From positions 1 to 64,000 of the forward strand of contig CAZVZG010000023.1 of NCBI GenBank assembly GCA_964630785.1: DNA of 64,000 nt, written 5' to 3'. The translations under genes and the position numbers were made by a program. This document shows positions 41,506 through 50,335 of the stretch, in pieces; position 1 is the first letter of the stretch; each line of letters opens with the position of its first letter. The notes under the pieces are model-generated. The model had not been told where the DNA came from. It saw nothing but the letters and a program-made list of their open reading frames with translations, and ran no database searches. This stretch comes from JADLCX01 sp964630785. GTDB lineage: Bacteria > Planctomycetota > Phycisphaerae > Phycisphaerales > UBA1924.

Positions 41506-44043
41506 ATGCCCTCCACCCGACGCGACTTTGTTAAGTACGCCGCCATGCTCTCCGGAGCCGCGGGAGCGTTCGGGGCCTTGCCCGAGTCCATCCGCAGAGC
41601 CCTGGCCATCGACCCGGTGAAAGGCTCGACGTTCCTCGACGCCGAGCACGTGGTCATCCTCATGCAGGAGAACCGGTCGTTCGATCACGCCTTCGGTGCG
41701 ATGCGCGGCGTGCGCGGCTTCAACGATCCCCGCGCGATCACCATTCCCGGCGGATTCCCGGTCTGGGCCCAACCCGGGCCCAAGGGCGAGCGGTACCTGC
41801 CGTTCAGGTTGAACATCCGCCAGAGCAAGGCGACGTGGATGGGCTCGCTGCCGCACACGTGGACCGATCAGGTCGACGCACGCAACAACGGGCGATACGA
41901 CCGTTGGCTTGAAACCAAGCGATCGGGCTACGGCCCGTACGCCGCGTTGCCGCTGACGATGGGCCACTACACGCGCGAGGACATCCCTTTCTACTACGCG
42001 CTCGCAGACGCGTTCACGGTCTGCGACCAGAACTTCTGCTCGTCGCTCACGGGAACCACGCCGAACCGGCTGCACCTGTGGACGGGCACGATCCGCGAGA
42101 AGCCCTCGCCCGATTCGCCCGCCCATACGCTCAACCAGGACACTGACTACGGGCACTGGGCCAACTGGACCACGTTCCCTGAGCGGTTGGAGGACCTCGG
42201 CGTCACGTGGAAGATCTATCAGAACGAGCTGTCGCTCGAATCCGGCCTTCGCGGCGAGGAGGATGCGTGGCTGGCGAACTTCGGGGACAACCCGATCGAG
42301 TGGTTCACGCAGTTCAACGTCCGATTCGCAAAGACGCATCGGGAGTACGCGGAGCGGCGGCTGAAGGAAATCCCGGGCGAGCTTGACAAGCTGCAGGAGC
42401 AGGCCGCCGGGCTCGCGTCAAAGAACGACGACTCCAAGAAGGCCAAGGACCTGGCACGTCGCATCGCCTCGCTCCGGTCAGACCTCGATCGCTTCACGCG
42501 GGAGCGGGAGGAGTTCGGCGCGGAGAAGTTCGCTGCGCTCTCCGAGCGTTCGCGCCGGCTGCACGATCGCGCGTTCAGCACCAACGCGGACGACCCCGAC
42601 TATCGGCGCCTGGTGGAGATCACCTATCGCGACGGCGACAAGGACCGTCGCGTCAAGGTGCCCGCGGGCGATGTCATGCACACCTTCCGCAAGGACGTCG
42701 AGCGAGGCGAGCTGCCCGCGGTGTCGTGGATCGTTCCGCCCGAGCGGTTCAGCGATCACCCGTCCTCGGCCTGGTACGGCGCCTGGTATCTGTCCGAGGT
42801 CATGGACATCCTCACCCACAACCCGGACGTGTGGCGCAAGACCATCTTCATCCTCACCTACGACGAGAACGACGGGTACTTCGACCACGTCCCGCCATTT
42901 GTCGCGCCCCACCCGCGACGGCCGGAGACGGGAAGGGTCACCGCGGGCATCGATCCGGCGCTGGAGTACGTTGAGCGCGAGCAGGACCTGGCCCGTCGCG
43001 GGGCGCGTGGCGCCCGCGACAGCGCCATCGGGCTGGGCTACCGCGTGCCGATGATCGTCGCCTCGCCGTGGAGCCGCGGCGGCGCGGTCTGCTCGCAGGT
43101 CTTCGACCACACGTCCGTGCTGCGCCTGCTCGAAAAACTCCTTTCCCACAAACTCGAGCGCAGGGTCGAAGAGCCGAACATCACCGCGTGGCGGCGGGCC
43201 GTCTGCGGCGACCTCACCTCGGCGTTCGGGCCGGCCGATCGCAAGGAGCCGGCCCTGGAGTTCCTCGAGCGGGACCGGTTCGTGGAGCAGATCCACAAGG
43301 CCCAGTTCGAGCCCGAACCGCGGGACTTCCGGCCGCTGACCCCCGATGAACTGGTCGCGCTCCGGTCCGATCCGGCGGGTCCGGACCTGTTGCCGCGGCA
43401 GGAACCCGGGACGCGCCCCGCGTGTCCGCTACCCTACGAACTGGCGGTCGATGGGGAGCTCGACCCGCACCTGGCGGCGTTCAAGGTCCGCTTCGAGGCC
43501 CGCAACGCCTTGTTCGGCGAGCGGGCCGCCGGCGCGCCGTTCACCGCGTACGCGTTCGCGGGCGATGAGTTCACCTGCCGGGACTACGCCGTGGAGCCGG
43601 GCGCATGGATCGAGGACGATTGGACGCTGAGTTCGTTCCCGGGGGGCGTCTATCGCATCCGAGTGCACGGCCCCAACGGATTTTTCCGTGAGTTCGCCGG
43701 CGCCGCGGACGACCCGCCGGTGGGCCTGCGACTGGGAGCGATCGGCCCGAGTCCCGGCACGCCGAAGGTCGCCGAGGCCGCGGAGTTTGTCGTCGGCCTC
43801 GGAGCGTCGGGCCCGGCCACCACGCTGAAGGTGCGCGACAACGCCTTCGGCGGGCCGGAGCAATCCGTCAGACTCGCGCCGGGTGAAGGCAGGTCCATCC
43901 GGGTCTCGACGCAACGCAGCGGCGGCTGGTACGACGTGACCATCAGGGCCGACGGCCACCGGAACTTCGCCCGCCGCTACGCGGGACGGATCGAGACCGG
44001 GGCGTGGACCATCAGCGATCCGGCGATGGGGGGCTTGAGCTGA
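41506..44043 (+). CDS. Phosphocholine-specific phospholipase C, Tat-exported
   Basis: A phosphoesterase of the acid-phosphatase/PLC-N family that hydrolyses phosphatidylcholine-type lipids. The Tat signal STRRDFVKYAAMLSGAAGAF begins at residue 3. The catalytic domain shows EHVVILMQENRSFDHAFG (48-65, the ENRSFDH motif), the NRLHLWTG block, TWKIYQNE and later YDENDGYFDH, with metal-binding Asp/Glu/His. A charged helical insertion (about 280-350) is also present in Bacteroidetes members. The C-terminal part (about 680-845) holds two beta-sandwich domains typical of this PLC family. At 845 aa it has the family's usual size. No Shine-Dalgarno site is visible before ATG 41506; the strong hairpin is about 110 nt upstream. 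Confidence 0.9.
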   Translation: MPSTRRDFVKYAAMLSGAAGAFGALPESIRRALAIDPVKGSTFLDAEHVVILMQENRSFDHAFGAMRGVRGFNDPRAITIPGGFPVWAQPGPKGERYLPFRLNIRQSKATWMGSLPHTWTDQVDARNNGRYDRWLETKRSGYGPYAALPLTMGHYTREDIPFYYALADAFTVCDQNFCSSLTGTTPNRLHLWTGTIREKPSPDSPAHTLNQDTDYGHWANWTTFPERLEDLGVTWKIYQNELSLESGLRGEEDAWLANFGDNPIEWFTQFNVRFAKTHREYAERRLKEIPGELDKLQEQAAGLASKNDDSKKAKDLARRIASLRSDLDRFTREREEFGAEKFAALSERSRRLHDRAFSTNADDPDYRRLVEITYRDGDKDRRVKVPAGDVMHTFRKDVERGELPAVSWIVPPERFSDHPSSAWYGAWYLSEVMDILTHNPDVWRKTIFILTYDENDGYFDHVPPFVAPHPRRPETGRVTAGIDPALEYVEREQDLARRGARGARDSAIGLGYRVPMIVASPWSRGGAVCSQVFDHTSVLRLLEKLLSHKLERRVEEPNITAWRRAVCGDLTSAFGPADRKEPALEFLERDRFVEQIHKAQFEPEPRDFRPLTPDELVALRSDPAGPDLLPRQEPGTRPACPLPYELAVDGELDPHLAAFKVRFEARNALFGERAAGAPFTAYAFAGDEFTCRDYAVEPGAWIEDDWTLSSFPGGVYRIRVHGPNGFFREFAGAADDPPVGLRLGAIGPSPGTPKVAEAAEFVVGLGASGPATTLKVRDNAFGGPEQSVRLAPGEGRSIRVSTQRSGGWYDVTIRADGHRNFARRYAGRIETGAWTISDPAMGGLS

Positions 44044-44069
44044 TCGCCCGTGGCGGGCGTTCGTCGGCG

Positions 44070-44621
44070 CTACTCGACCGACCGCAGGCCCGCCAGCCCG
44101 TCGATGCTCGCGGCGTTGTGCTTGCGCTGATACTCGCGCAGGCCGTCGGTCCCTTTCTTTTCCGACCACTCGTGGAGTTGGGCACGATCGCCCTTGAACT
44201 CGTAGAGCGGCACGCCGAACCCGCACGAGAACCCGATCCGGTCCACGTCCATCGTGACGATCGCCCGGACGTGCTCGCCAGGCGGAAACTCCGCGATCAG
44301 GACTGCAAACTCCGCATCCACCGGTTCGACGACGCGCCCGCGCCCGCGAAGTCGCAGCACGTTGGGCTTGCCCTCAAAGGCGCAGAACATGATCGTCAGC
44401 CGCCCGTTCTCCCGGACATGGGCGATCGTCTCAACGCCGCTGCCGTTGTGGTCGAGGTAAGCGACCCGCCGCGGCCCGAGAACGCGCAAGGTGTCGAGGC
44501 CCTTGGGCGAGAGGTTCACGTGCCCGTCTCCGCTCAGCGGAGCGGTGGCGACGAAGAACATCCGCTGCTCGGCGATGAACGCGCGGACCCTCTGGTCGAT
44601 CTCGGGATACGTCGAACCCAC
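44070..44621 (-). CDS. Pyridoxamine 5'-phosphate oxidase family protein
   Basis: A 183-aa split-barrel FMN/F420-binding protein of the PPOX group. FFVATAPLSGDGHVNLSPKG and NGRLTIMFCAFEGKPNVLRLRGRG are typical of the general stress and F420/FMN reductase branch rather than true PdxH. Substrate unknown. The GTG start has GGGGAG about 6 nt upstream. It follows hpnH by 36 nt on the same strand and converges with the phospholipase C. Confidence 0.85.
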   Translation of the reverse strand: MGSTYPEIDQRVRAFIAEQRMFFVATAPLSGDGHVNLSPKGLDTLRVLGPRRVAYLDHNGSGVETIAHVRENGRLTIMFCAFEGKPNVLRLRGRGRVVEPVDAEFAVLIAEFPPGEHVRAIVTMDVDRIGFSCGFGVPLYEFKGDRAQLHEWSEKKGTDGLREYQRKHNAASIDGLAGLRSVE

Positions 44622-44657
44622 ACGAGCCTCCCCTGCGGGGCCTTCGCGCCGCCCCGC

Positions 44658-45806
44658 TCACACGCCGACGGTCTGGGCCTCCGGGCGCGCGCTCTTCACG
44701 CTGATCCCCAGTTGCACCATCGGACCGTGCGGGCGTTTGGCCTCCTCGGCGAGCATCGCCGCGGCCTGAGGATCGACGTAGCTCGACGCGAGCATCGCCT
44801 TGATCGTGCCGAACATCCCGGCCAGAGACGAGAAGGTGTGGTCCACCGCGCTGGGCTCGTATCCGCAGTGCACCATGCACTGTTGGCAGGCCTTGTTGCC
44901 GCTGGCGCGCCCGTACCGCTCCCACTCCGTGGTCTCCATCAGCTCGGCGAAGGTCTCGACATAGCCGTCCTGCAGGAGGTAGCACGGCTTCTGCCAGCCG
45001 AAGATGTTGAACGTGGGGTTGCCCCACGGCAGGCACTCGTACTCGCGCCCCGCCTTGCCCATGAGGAACTCGAGGAACAGCGGGCTCTGGTTAAACTTCC
45101 ACCCGGGCTTGCGGTTGCTCAGCAGCATCCGGAAGAAGTTGTTGGTCCGCTGCCGCTCCTGCATGAAGCTCTTCTGGTCGGGGGCCTTCGGGTAGGCGTA
45201 GCCGGGGCTCACCATCATGCCCTCGACGCCCAGGGCCATCATCTCGTCGAAGAACGCCCGCACCGAGTTGGGGTCGGCCCCGTCGAAGAGCGTCGTGTTG
45301 GTCGTGACGCGGAACCCCATCTGCACCGCAAGCCGGATCCCTTCCAACGCGACCTTGAACGTCCCATCGCGGCAGACGGCAAAGTCGTGGTGCTCCTCCT
45401 GCCCGTCCATGTGCACGCTGAAGGTCAGGTACTTGCTGGGCTTGAACCACCCCGCCTCCAGTTTTTCCTGCAGCAGCAGCGCGTTGGTGCAGAGGTAGAT
45501 GTACTTCTTACGGGCCACCAGCCCATCGACGATCTCGACGATCTGCGGGTGCAGAAGCGGCTCGCCGCCGGGGATGCTCACCATGGGCGCGCCGCATTCG
45601 TCGACGGCCTTGAAGCACTCCTCCGGCGTGAGTTGCCGCTTGAGGATGTGAGCGGGGTACTGAATCTTCCCGCATCCGGCGCAGGCCAAGTTGCACCGGA
45701 AGAGGGGCTCGAGCATGAGCACAAGGGGATAACGCTTGCGGCCGCGCAGCCTCTGTGAGAGCACGTAGCTGGCGACCGTCCACATCTGACTTACCGGCAC
45801 ACCCAT
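44658..45806 (-). CDS. hpnH: Adenosyl-hopene transferase HpnH (radical SAM)
   Basis: The radical-SAM enzyme that adds the 5'-deoxyadenosyl group to diploptene, the first committed step to extended C35 hopanoids. The cluster motif is CNLACAGC (C38, C42, C45), followed by SIPGGEPLLHP and KYIYLCTNALLL. C-terminal Cys (ACQQCMVHCGYEPSAV) resemble the SPASM-like region of HpnH. Length (382 aa) is normal. ATG at 45806 gives the family start MGVPVSQMWTVASYV, with GGGAGG about 11 nt upstream. Squalene-hopene cyclase and other hpn genes are not in the window, so it stands alone. Confidence 0.93.
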   Translation of the reverse strand: MGVPVSQMWTVASYVLSQRLRGRKRYPLVLMLEPLFRCNLACAGCGKIQYPAHILKRQLTPEECFKAVDECGAPMVSIPGGEPLLHPQIVEIVDGLVARKKYIYLCTNALLLQEKLEAGWFKPSKYLTFSVHMDGQEEHHDFAVCRDGTFKVALEGIRLAVQMGFRVTTNTTLFDGADPNSVRAFFDEMMALGVEGMMVSPGYAYPKAPDQKSFMQERQRTNNFFRMLLSNRKPGWKFNQSPLFLEFLMGKAGREYECLPWGNPTFNIFGWQKPCYLLQDGYVETFAELMETTEWERYGRASGNKACQQCMVHCGYEPSAVDHTFSSLAGMFGTIKAMLASSYVDPQAAAMLAEEAKRPHGPMVQLGISVKSARPEAQTVGV

Positions 45807-46113
45807 GGTGTAGAACGCCTCCCTTGTCCGCGAACCCTCCAAATGAGCGGTCCCGGAAGGGATGCTAGCGTCCGCCAACCGGTCGGGCCGTTTTCGGACC
45901 CGGATCTCCACCAAATCCCCGATTCAGGTCGAACCCGTGGCCGGGCTCGATCGTCCGTACACTGGCATGGTTACGCCTCGCGGACATCACCCGATCCTGG
46001 GGCCGGTCGCCGGTGCGGCCGCGATATCCCCGGTCGCCGGAGTTCTCGCGGGTCTGGGCCTGGGCGGTCCAAACCCTCTCGTGTCCAACTCGCGGAGCGC
46101 CCCGACCCGCTTC
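45807..46113. other. Divergent gap between hpnH and the second sigma operon
   Basis: 307 nt if the sigma gene starts at 46114. It is open in the sigma frame from an ATG at 45967 and a GTG at 46081, so the protein may be longer. TACACT (45958-45963) looks like a -10 box; its start near 45970 would exclude the 45967 ATG. Nothing else recognised. Confidence 0.4.
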
Positions 46114-46893
46114 ATGCCAGCCGAAAAGCGACGCGAAAGGACGGACGAGGAACTGGTCTCGGACTACCGGGCCGGCGATGCCGCGGCCTTCGAGCAACTC
46201 GTGCGGCGACACCACGACGATCTGTTGCGGTTTCTCGTCCGCCTGGTGGGCAACCGGGCCCTGGCCGAAGACGCTTTCCAAGAAACGTTCCTCCAGGTGC
46301 ATCTATCGGCGGAGACCTTCGACACAAGCCGGCGGTTCAAGCCGTGGCTATTCACGATCGCGGCGAACAAGGGGCGAGATGCCCTGCGTAGAAGCGCACG
46401 CCGTCGCACGCTCGACCTTTCCGCCCCGGTCGGGGGCTCGGGCGGCCGATCCGGCAACGACGGCGACGGGTCAGGCGCCAAGACGTACGTGGACCTGATG
46501 GAGATCGATGTTCCGGCCCCCGACGCGGCCCTAGACGAACAAGAGCAGAGCCGGCTCGTGCAGCGGGCCATCGACGAGTTGCCGTGGTCGCTGCGAGAGA
46601 TCCTGCTGCTGGCCTACTTCCAGCGTTTGAGTTACAACCAGATCGCCGATTCACTTGGGATTCCGTTGGGGACCGTGAAGTCCCGTTTGCACGCGGCGGT
46701 GGCCGCGTTCGCAAAGAAATGGCAGGCCCAGTCCAAGTCTGGATCGGGCCGCACGGTCGAGGGGGGTGGGGGGGGCGGAGGAAACGAAGCTGGCGGGGTG
46801 GTTGAGCGGGAGGGATTTCAGACCCATCCCTCTACCGCCGATCCAGTTGAACCTTCGGCGCCCGATACGCAGCAAGGACCGCAGGACGAATGA
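46114..46893 (+). CDS. ECF-type RNA polymerase sigma factor
   Basis: RTDEELVSDYRAGDAAAFEQLVRRHHDDLLRFLVRLVGN starts region 2 almost at the N-terminus, with EDAFQETFLQVH and FKPWLFTIAANKGRDALRR following. Region 4 is LPWSLREILLLAYFQRLSY with NQIADSLGIPLGTVKSRLH. The C-terminal 60 residues are a Gly-rich tail beyond region 4. Start at 46114 is chosen because typical ECF factors begin close to this region; in-frame starts at 45967 and 46081 would add up to 49 residues. Its stop overlaps the next ATG by 4 nt (ATGA), so the neighbouring membrane protein is the likely regulator. Confidence 0.85.
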   Translation: MPAEKRRERTDEELVSDYRAGDAAAFEQLVRRHHDDLLRFLVRLVGNRALAEDAFQETFLQVHLSAETFDTSRRFKPWLFTIAANKGRDALRRSARRRTLDLSAPVGGSGGRSGNDGDGSGAKTYVDLMEIDVPAPDAALDEQEQSRLVQRAIDELPWSLREILLLAYFQRLSYNQIADSLGIPLGTVKSRLHAAVAAFAKKWQAQSKSGSGRTVEGGGGGGGNEAGGVVEREGFQTHPSTADPVEPSAPDTQQGPQDE

Positions 46894-48161
46894 GTTTCCC
46901 CATCGGCGAACATCCCGAACCGTTGCTGCCCACTCCCGCCCTCTCCGATCAGGCCGACCTGAGCGCCGCGGACGCTGCGGCGATGGAAGCGCTCTTCGAG
47001 GCCGGGTTCGATCCCTCGCGAGTAGCGTCCGTACACCGAGAACGCGGCGCGCGGGTGGCCGGTGTGCTGGCCCTGCTGCACACCGACATCGAGCTCGCGG
47101 ACAAGGAGTCGCTCATCGACGCCACGCTGGCCCGGGTTCGGTTGGCGGGGCGGCCCGGGGACGAACACGCCGCGCCCGAGTTTGCGCTCACGGCCAACGA
47201 CGAGGACGCCTTTGAGGCGTTGATCGCGGCGGGGTATCGGGCTGAGGCCGTGCCCGCGGCCTTGCGCCGGCGTGCGACCCGCCACGCCCAACTGCTCGAC
47301 CTGCTCGGACCGAGCCGACAGGAGTTGAGCGGCGCGAGCGGCTTGATCTCAAAGACGCTGGGCCGGGTGCAGTCGGCGGTCGAGACCGAGCGGTCGCGCA
47401 TGCGGATCGACCGGGCCCCGATCGGCGGGCGGCGCATCCGGATGGCCGACCTGATGACCGTCGCGGCGCTGTTGCTGATCGCGACGGCCGCCATCGGGCC
47501 CATGGTGGGCGCGATGCGAGAGCAATCACGCCGGATGGCCTGTCAGAGCAATCTTCAGGCCGCGGGGCTGGGGTTCGGGTCATACGCGGCGGAGTACAAA
47601 GACGAGATGCCGATGGCGTCGGCGTCGCTCGCGGGCAACCCGTGGTGGATGGTCGGCCAGCCCGAGCACTCCAACTCCGCCAACCTTTTCACCCTCGCCC
47701 GGACCGGGTACAGCAAGGTGGGGCAGCTCGCCTGTGCCGGCAACCCCGACGCTTGTCGGACGGACCTGGGCCCCCAGGCCAGAGATTGGCGCTCGCTGAG
47801 CGAAGTCTCGTACAGCTATCAGAACCTGTTCGGTCGCAAGCGGGCGACATTCCACGACCACGGCGGGGCCCGGACGCTGCTGATCGTCGATGCCTCCCCG
47901 GTCGTGCGCCGCGCCGTCCGCGGAGAACTCATCAACCCACTTGCGAACTCGATGAACCACTTGGGCAAGGGCCAGAACGCCCTGTTCTCCGACGGCTCGG
48001 TCCAGTGGATCACATCGCCCGTGCTCGAGACGGGCGACAACATCTGGCTGCCCCGCATGATCGAGGACCTGCTCGTGAGGCTCGGTCAGCCGGACAGGGC
48101 CGCCCCCATCAAGGGCACAGAGACGCCCGCGGGCGTGGACGATCGGTTCGTGGGGCCGTGA
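46890..48161 (+). CDS. Sigma-operon membrane protein with pseudopilin-like C-terminal domain
   Basis: 423 aa. Residues 1-180 are a helical, Ala-rich cytoplasmic part resembling a sigma-binding region, containing two similar blocks (MEALFEAGFDPSRVASVHRER and FEALIAAGYRAEAVPAALRRR). A membrane helix (about 188-208, MTVAALLLIATAAIGPMVGA) precedes REQSRRMACQSNLQAAGLGFG, the pattern after the pilin helix of DUF1559-type proteins, and SMNHLGKGQNALFSDGSVQWI, the H-x9-DG motif of that family. No prepilin peptidase site at the N-terminus. It is an unusual joining of an anti-sigma-like half with an extracytoplasmic pseudopilin-like fold, suggesting that the outer part senses or assembles. Function unproven. 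Confidence 0.68.
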   Translation: MSFPIGEHPEPLLPTPALSDQADLSAADAAAMEALFEAGFDPSRVASVHRERGARVAGVLALLHTDIELADKESLIDATLARVRLAGRPGDEHAAPEFALTANDEDAFEALIAAGYRAEAVPAALRRRATRHAQLLDLLGPSRQELSGASGLISKTLGRVQSAVETERSRMRIDRAPIGGRRIRMADLMTVAALLLIATAAIGPMVGAMREQSRRMACQSNLQAAGLGFGSYAAEYKDEMPMASASLAGNPWWMVGQPEHSNSANLFTLARTGYSKVGQLACAGNPDACRTDLGPQARDWRSLSEVSYSYQNLFGRKRATFHDHGGARTLLIVDASPVVRRAVRGELINPLANSMNHLGKGQNALFSDGSVQWITSPVLETGDNIWLPRMIEDLLVRLGQPDRAAPIKGTETPAGVDDRFVGP

Positions 48162-48169
48162 GGCGGGCC

Positions 48170-49996
48170 TCAGGTTCGCTCGGCGAACCAGCGGTTGAGG
48201 AACGAGAAAATATCCTGAACGCTGACGAGGCCTGAGCCGTCAAAGTCCGCGCCGGGGTTCTGCGCGAACCAGACCGACAGGAAATCGAACAGGTCCTGCA
48301 GGTCGGTGGCGCCGCTGTGGTTGACGTCGGCCTGCAACGCGGTGTTGAACTCGGCGGTGACGCCCGACATCTTGATCGGCGCGCCCCGCCCGGTCTGACT
48401 CCAGAGGTCGTGGAGCGTCTGACCCCACTCATTGGTGGTGTTGGCGTCGCGCAGGTGCTCGATGTATTCCCGGGGTGTGTTCTGGTAGAAGAGCGACACC
48501 GTGGCCCGCACCGCGCCGATGGGGATCGCGAACGTGCGATCATCCCAGTATTGCCCGTCGGCGTACGTCGCGCCGACCACCGGCGCCCCGCGCCCCTCGA
48601 AGGCCGCGTTGTTGAAACCCCGGGGCGGGATGCGGTTGTCCTTGACGATCGTGTCGGCGAGCGCCATGTGCGCGGTCACGCCGCTGGGCAGTCCCGTGGC
48701 ACCCGATGCGAAAGCGCTCAGGCCGACGTGCATTTCGTACACCGTCGTGGACTCGGTGTCGAGCGTCGCCGTCGCGTTGTCGTACGCGCCGTGCTCCCGG
48801 ACGACCGCGCCCGCGGCGTTGAGGAACTGCACGTTGAGCCAGACCCGCCGGCCCTCGATGTGGCCGGTCGGCAGTTTGTGGCCCGATTCGTTGGTGACCC
48901 GCACGTCCAGGGCCGCTCCATCGGGCGACGCCGTCAGCGTGGCGGCACGCTGGAGCATCGAGACCGCGGCGGCGCGGGTTGCGGCGATTGCGGACTGGCT
49001 GACCGTCGGATCGTTCTGCGTGTGCCGAGCGATGATGTCCAGCACCTGGGCCGCGGCCCCGGCGAACTCGTGCCGCCGGGCGTCGGGACGCTCGGGGGTC
49101 AGGATGCACAGCTTCGCCGAAGTCCGAGGCATGTGGCAATCCTGGCACGTGCTGACCACGCTGACGTTCGTGCCGCCGAATCGTCCGCCCATGTCCACGC
49201 CGCCCGCAGCGAACGCGCTGAGCAGCCACTCTGAGTACGTCCGCTCCAGCGGGAACTGGTGCGACGGGTCGGTTGTGGGAGACGGCGCATCGATCGCGTT
49301 GTACCGGTATGTGCCGTCGTCCTGTCGCGTGACGGCGACGTTGCCGACCTCGTGGCACGTGCCGCAGAAGTTGCCGGTGGCGTGGAACGGTGAGTGGATG
49401 AACTCGTGCGGCGTGTTCGGGTCGGGCCGCGCGCTGCGACGTCGAGCCTGCGGGTCGATGACGAACGCGGCGTTGCCGTAGTAGTCGGGCTTGTTCGCGC
49501 CCAGGGCCGCGAGGATGGGCTCGTCCTCCGGCGGGCTGATGCCGGGGCGGTAGATCGGGTCGACCATGCTGTGGCAGAGGTGGCAAGAGACGCCGTCGGA
49601 CTCGGCTTGCCCAAGCGCAGAGCCGTCGGGCGGCATCGCGTGCCCCGTGACCACCGAGTCGGGCACGTGGCAACGCAGGCAGTAATACCCGGAGTTGGCC
49701 ACGTCCTGGTTGGTCAACGACACCTGCGCGAAGAAGAGCGGGTCCTTGGCGGCCAGACCCATCAAACTCCCCCTCCACGTGGAATAGGGCTCGTCGGCGG
49801 CGTCGAAGCCCGAGTGACAGGCGGAGCAGGTCGTGCTCTCGATGAGCGTGGTGGGCGGCAGCGAGCCGATCTGCGTGCCGGGCACGAAAAAGTCGCTCAA
49901 CGTCATGTCGAAGATCGTGGCGAGCACGACCGACGTGACGGCTCCCACGGAGGCAAGGATGGCGGCCACGACAAGCGAACGGCGGGCGAACGTCAT
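48170..49996 (-). CDS. Pentahaem cytochrome c with C-terminal GC-type dockerin
   Basis: 608 aa. A signal peptide or anchor (about 5-28) precedes five CxxCH haem sites: CSACH (57), CLRCH (106), CHLCH (138), CGTCH (211) and CQDCH (284). The region 300-540 is beta-rich, with an immunoglobulin-like part (LDVRVTNESGHKLPTGH near 383) seen in decahaem-type and cytochrome c554-like proteins. The last 55 residues are a GC-type dockerin: ADVNHSGATDLQDLFDF and ADFDGSGLVSVQDIFSFL, two calcium-loop helices ending with RWFA. Dockerin-bearing exported proteins are typical of Phycisphaerae and may be anchored through it. GGAG lies about 8 nt before the ATG at 49996, and a promoter precedes it. Electron partner unknown. 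Confidence 0.85.
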   Translation of the reverse strand: MTFARRSLVVAAILASVGAVTSVVLATIFDMTLSDFFVPGTQIGSLPPTTLIESTTCSACHSGFDAADEPYSTWRGSLMGLAAKDPLFFAQVSLTNQDVANSGYYCLRCHVPDSVVTGHAMPPDGSALGQAESDGVSCHLCHSMVDPIYRPGISPPEDEPILAALGANKPDYYGNAAFVIDPQARRRSARPDPNTPHEFIHSPFHATGNFCGTCHEVGNVAVTRQDDGTYRYNAIDAPSPTTDPSHQFPLERTYSEWLLSAFAAGGVDMGGRFGGTNVSVVSTCQDCHMPRTSAKLCILTPERPDARRHEFAGAAAQVLDIIARHTQNDPTVSQSAIAATRAAAVSMLQRAATLTASPDGAALDVRVTNESGHKLPTGHIEGRRVWLNVQFLNAAGAVVREHGAYDNATATLDTESTTVYEMHVGLSAFASGATGLPSGVTAHMALADTIVKDNRIPPRGFNNAAFEGRGAPVVGATYADGQYWDDRTFAIPIGAVRATVSLFYQNTPREYIEHLRDANTTNEWGQTLHDLWSQTGRGAPIKMSGVTAEFNTALQADVNHSGATDLQDLFDFLSVWFAQNPGADFDGSGLVSVQDIFSFLNRWFAERT

Positions 49997-50055
49997 GCGG
50001 AGACTCCAGAAGGCGTGTCGAGTCTGGATCGCGGTGCAGCTGTCTAAACGATAAA

Positions 50056-50083
50056 AATATACACATATCCCATAAATCGGCAA
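50056..50083 (-). promoter_or_regulatory. Sigma-70-type promoter of the cytochrome gene
   Basis: Minus strand: TTGCCG (50078-50083), 16-nt spacer, TATATT (50056-50061), in an AT-rich island unlike its surroundings. The leader would be about 50 nt. Confidence 0.7.
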
Positions 50084-50196
50084 GGGGCGGGTTTGGTCAT
50101 TGCGGGATGTGCGAGCGGTGGGGGGGTGGGGGGACATGGGAGAGTTGGGGCAGTCGGGTCAACAGGCGTCGACACGATTGCCGCCGACCCAAACAT

Positions 50197-50225
50197 TTGC
50201 CTTCCGTCTTGAGCGGGCCTATCCT
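50197..50225 (+). promoter_or_regulatory. Sigma-70-type promoter of rpmI-rplT
   Basis: TTGCCT (50197-50202), 17-nt spacer, TATCCT (50220-50225), identical in both hexamers and spacing to the tRNA-Leu promoter. The leader to rpmI would be about 105 nt, long enough for autoregulation, though I cannot draw an L20-binding structure. Confidence 0.72.
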
Positions 50226-50335
50226 CTCGACCCGGCTCCGGGCAGGCCTGCGCCCGACCGGAATGGCCGCGCTTTTTCAGAAGGCGCACCGGCCCACCGC
50301 AGAAACCAAGCAGGCCGCTGGAGTTGGCGTCGATC

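Noticed and set aside
45862..46113. Upstream extension of the second sigma factor
   Set aside because: Region 2 begins right after the ATG at 46114; a -10-like box at 45958 would place the transcript start after the earlier ATG at 45967.
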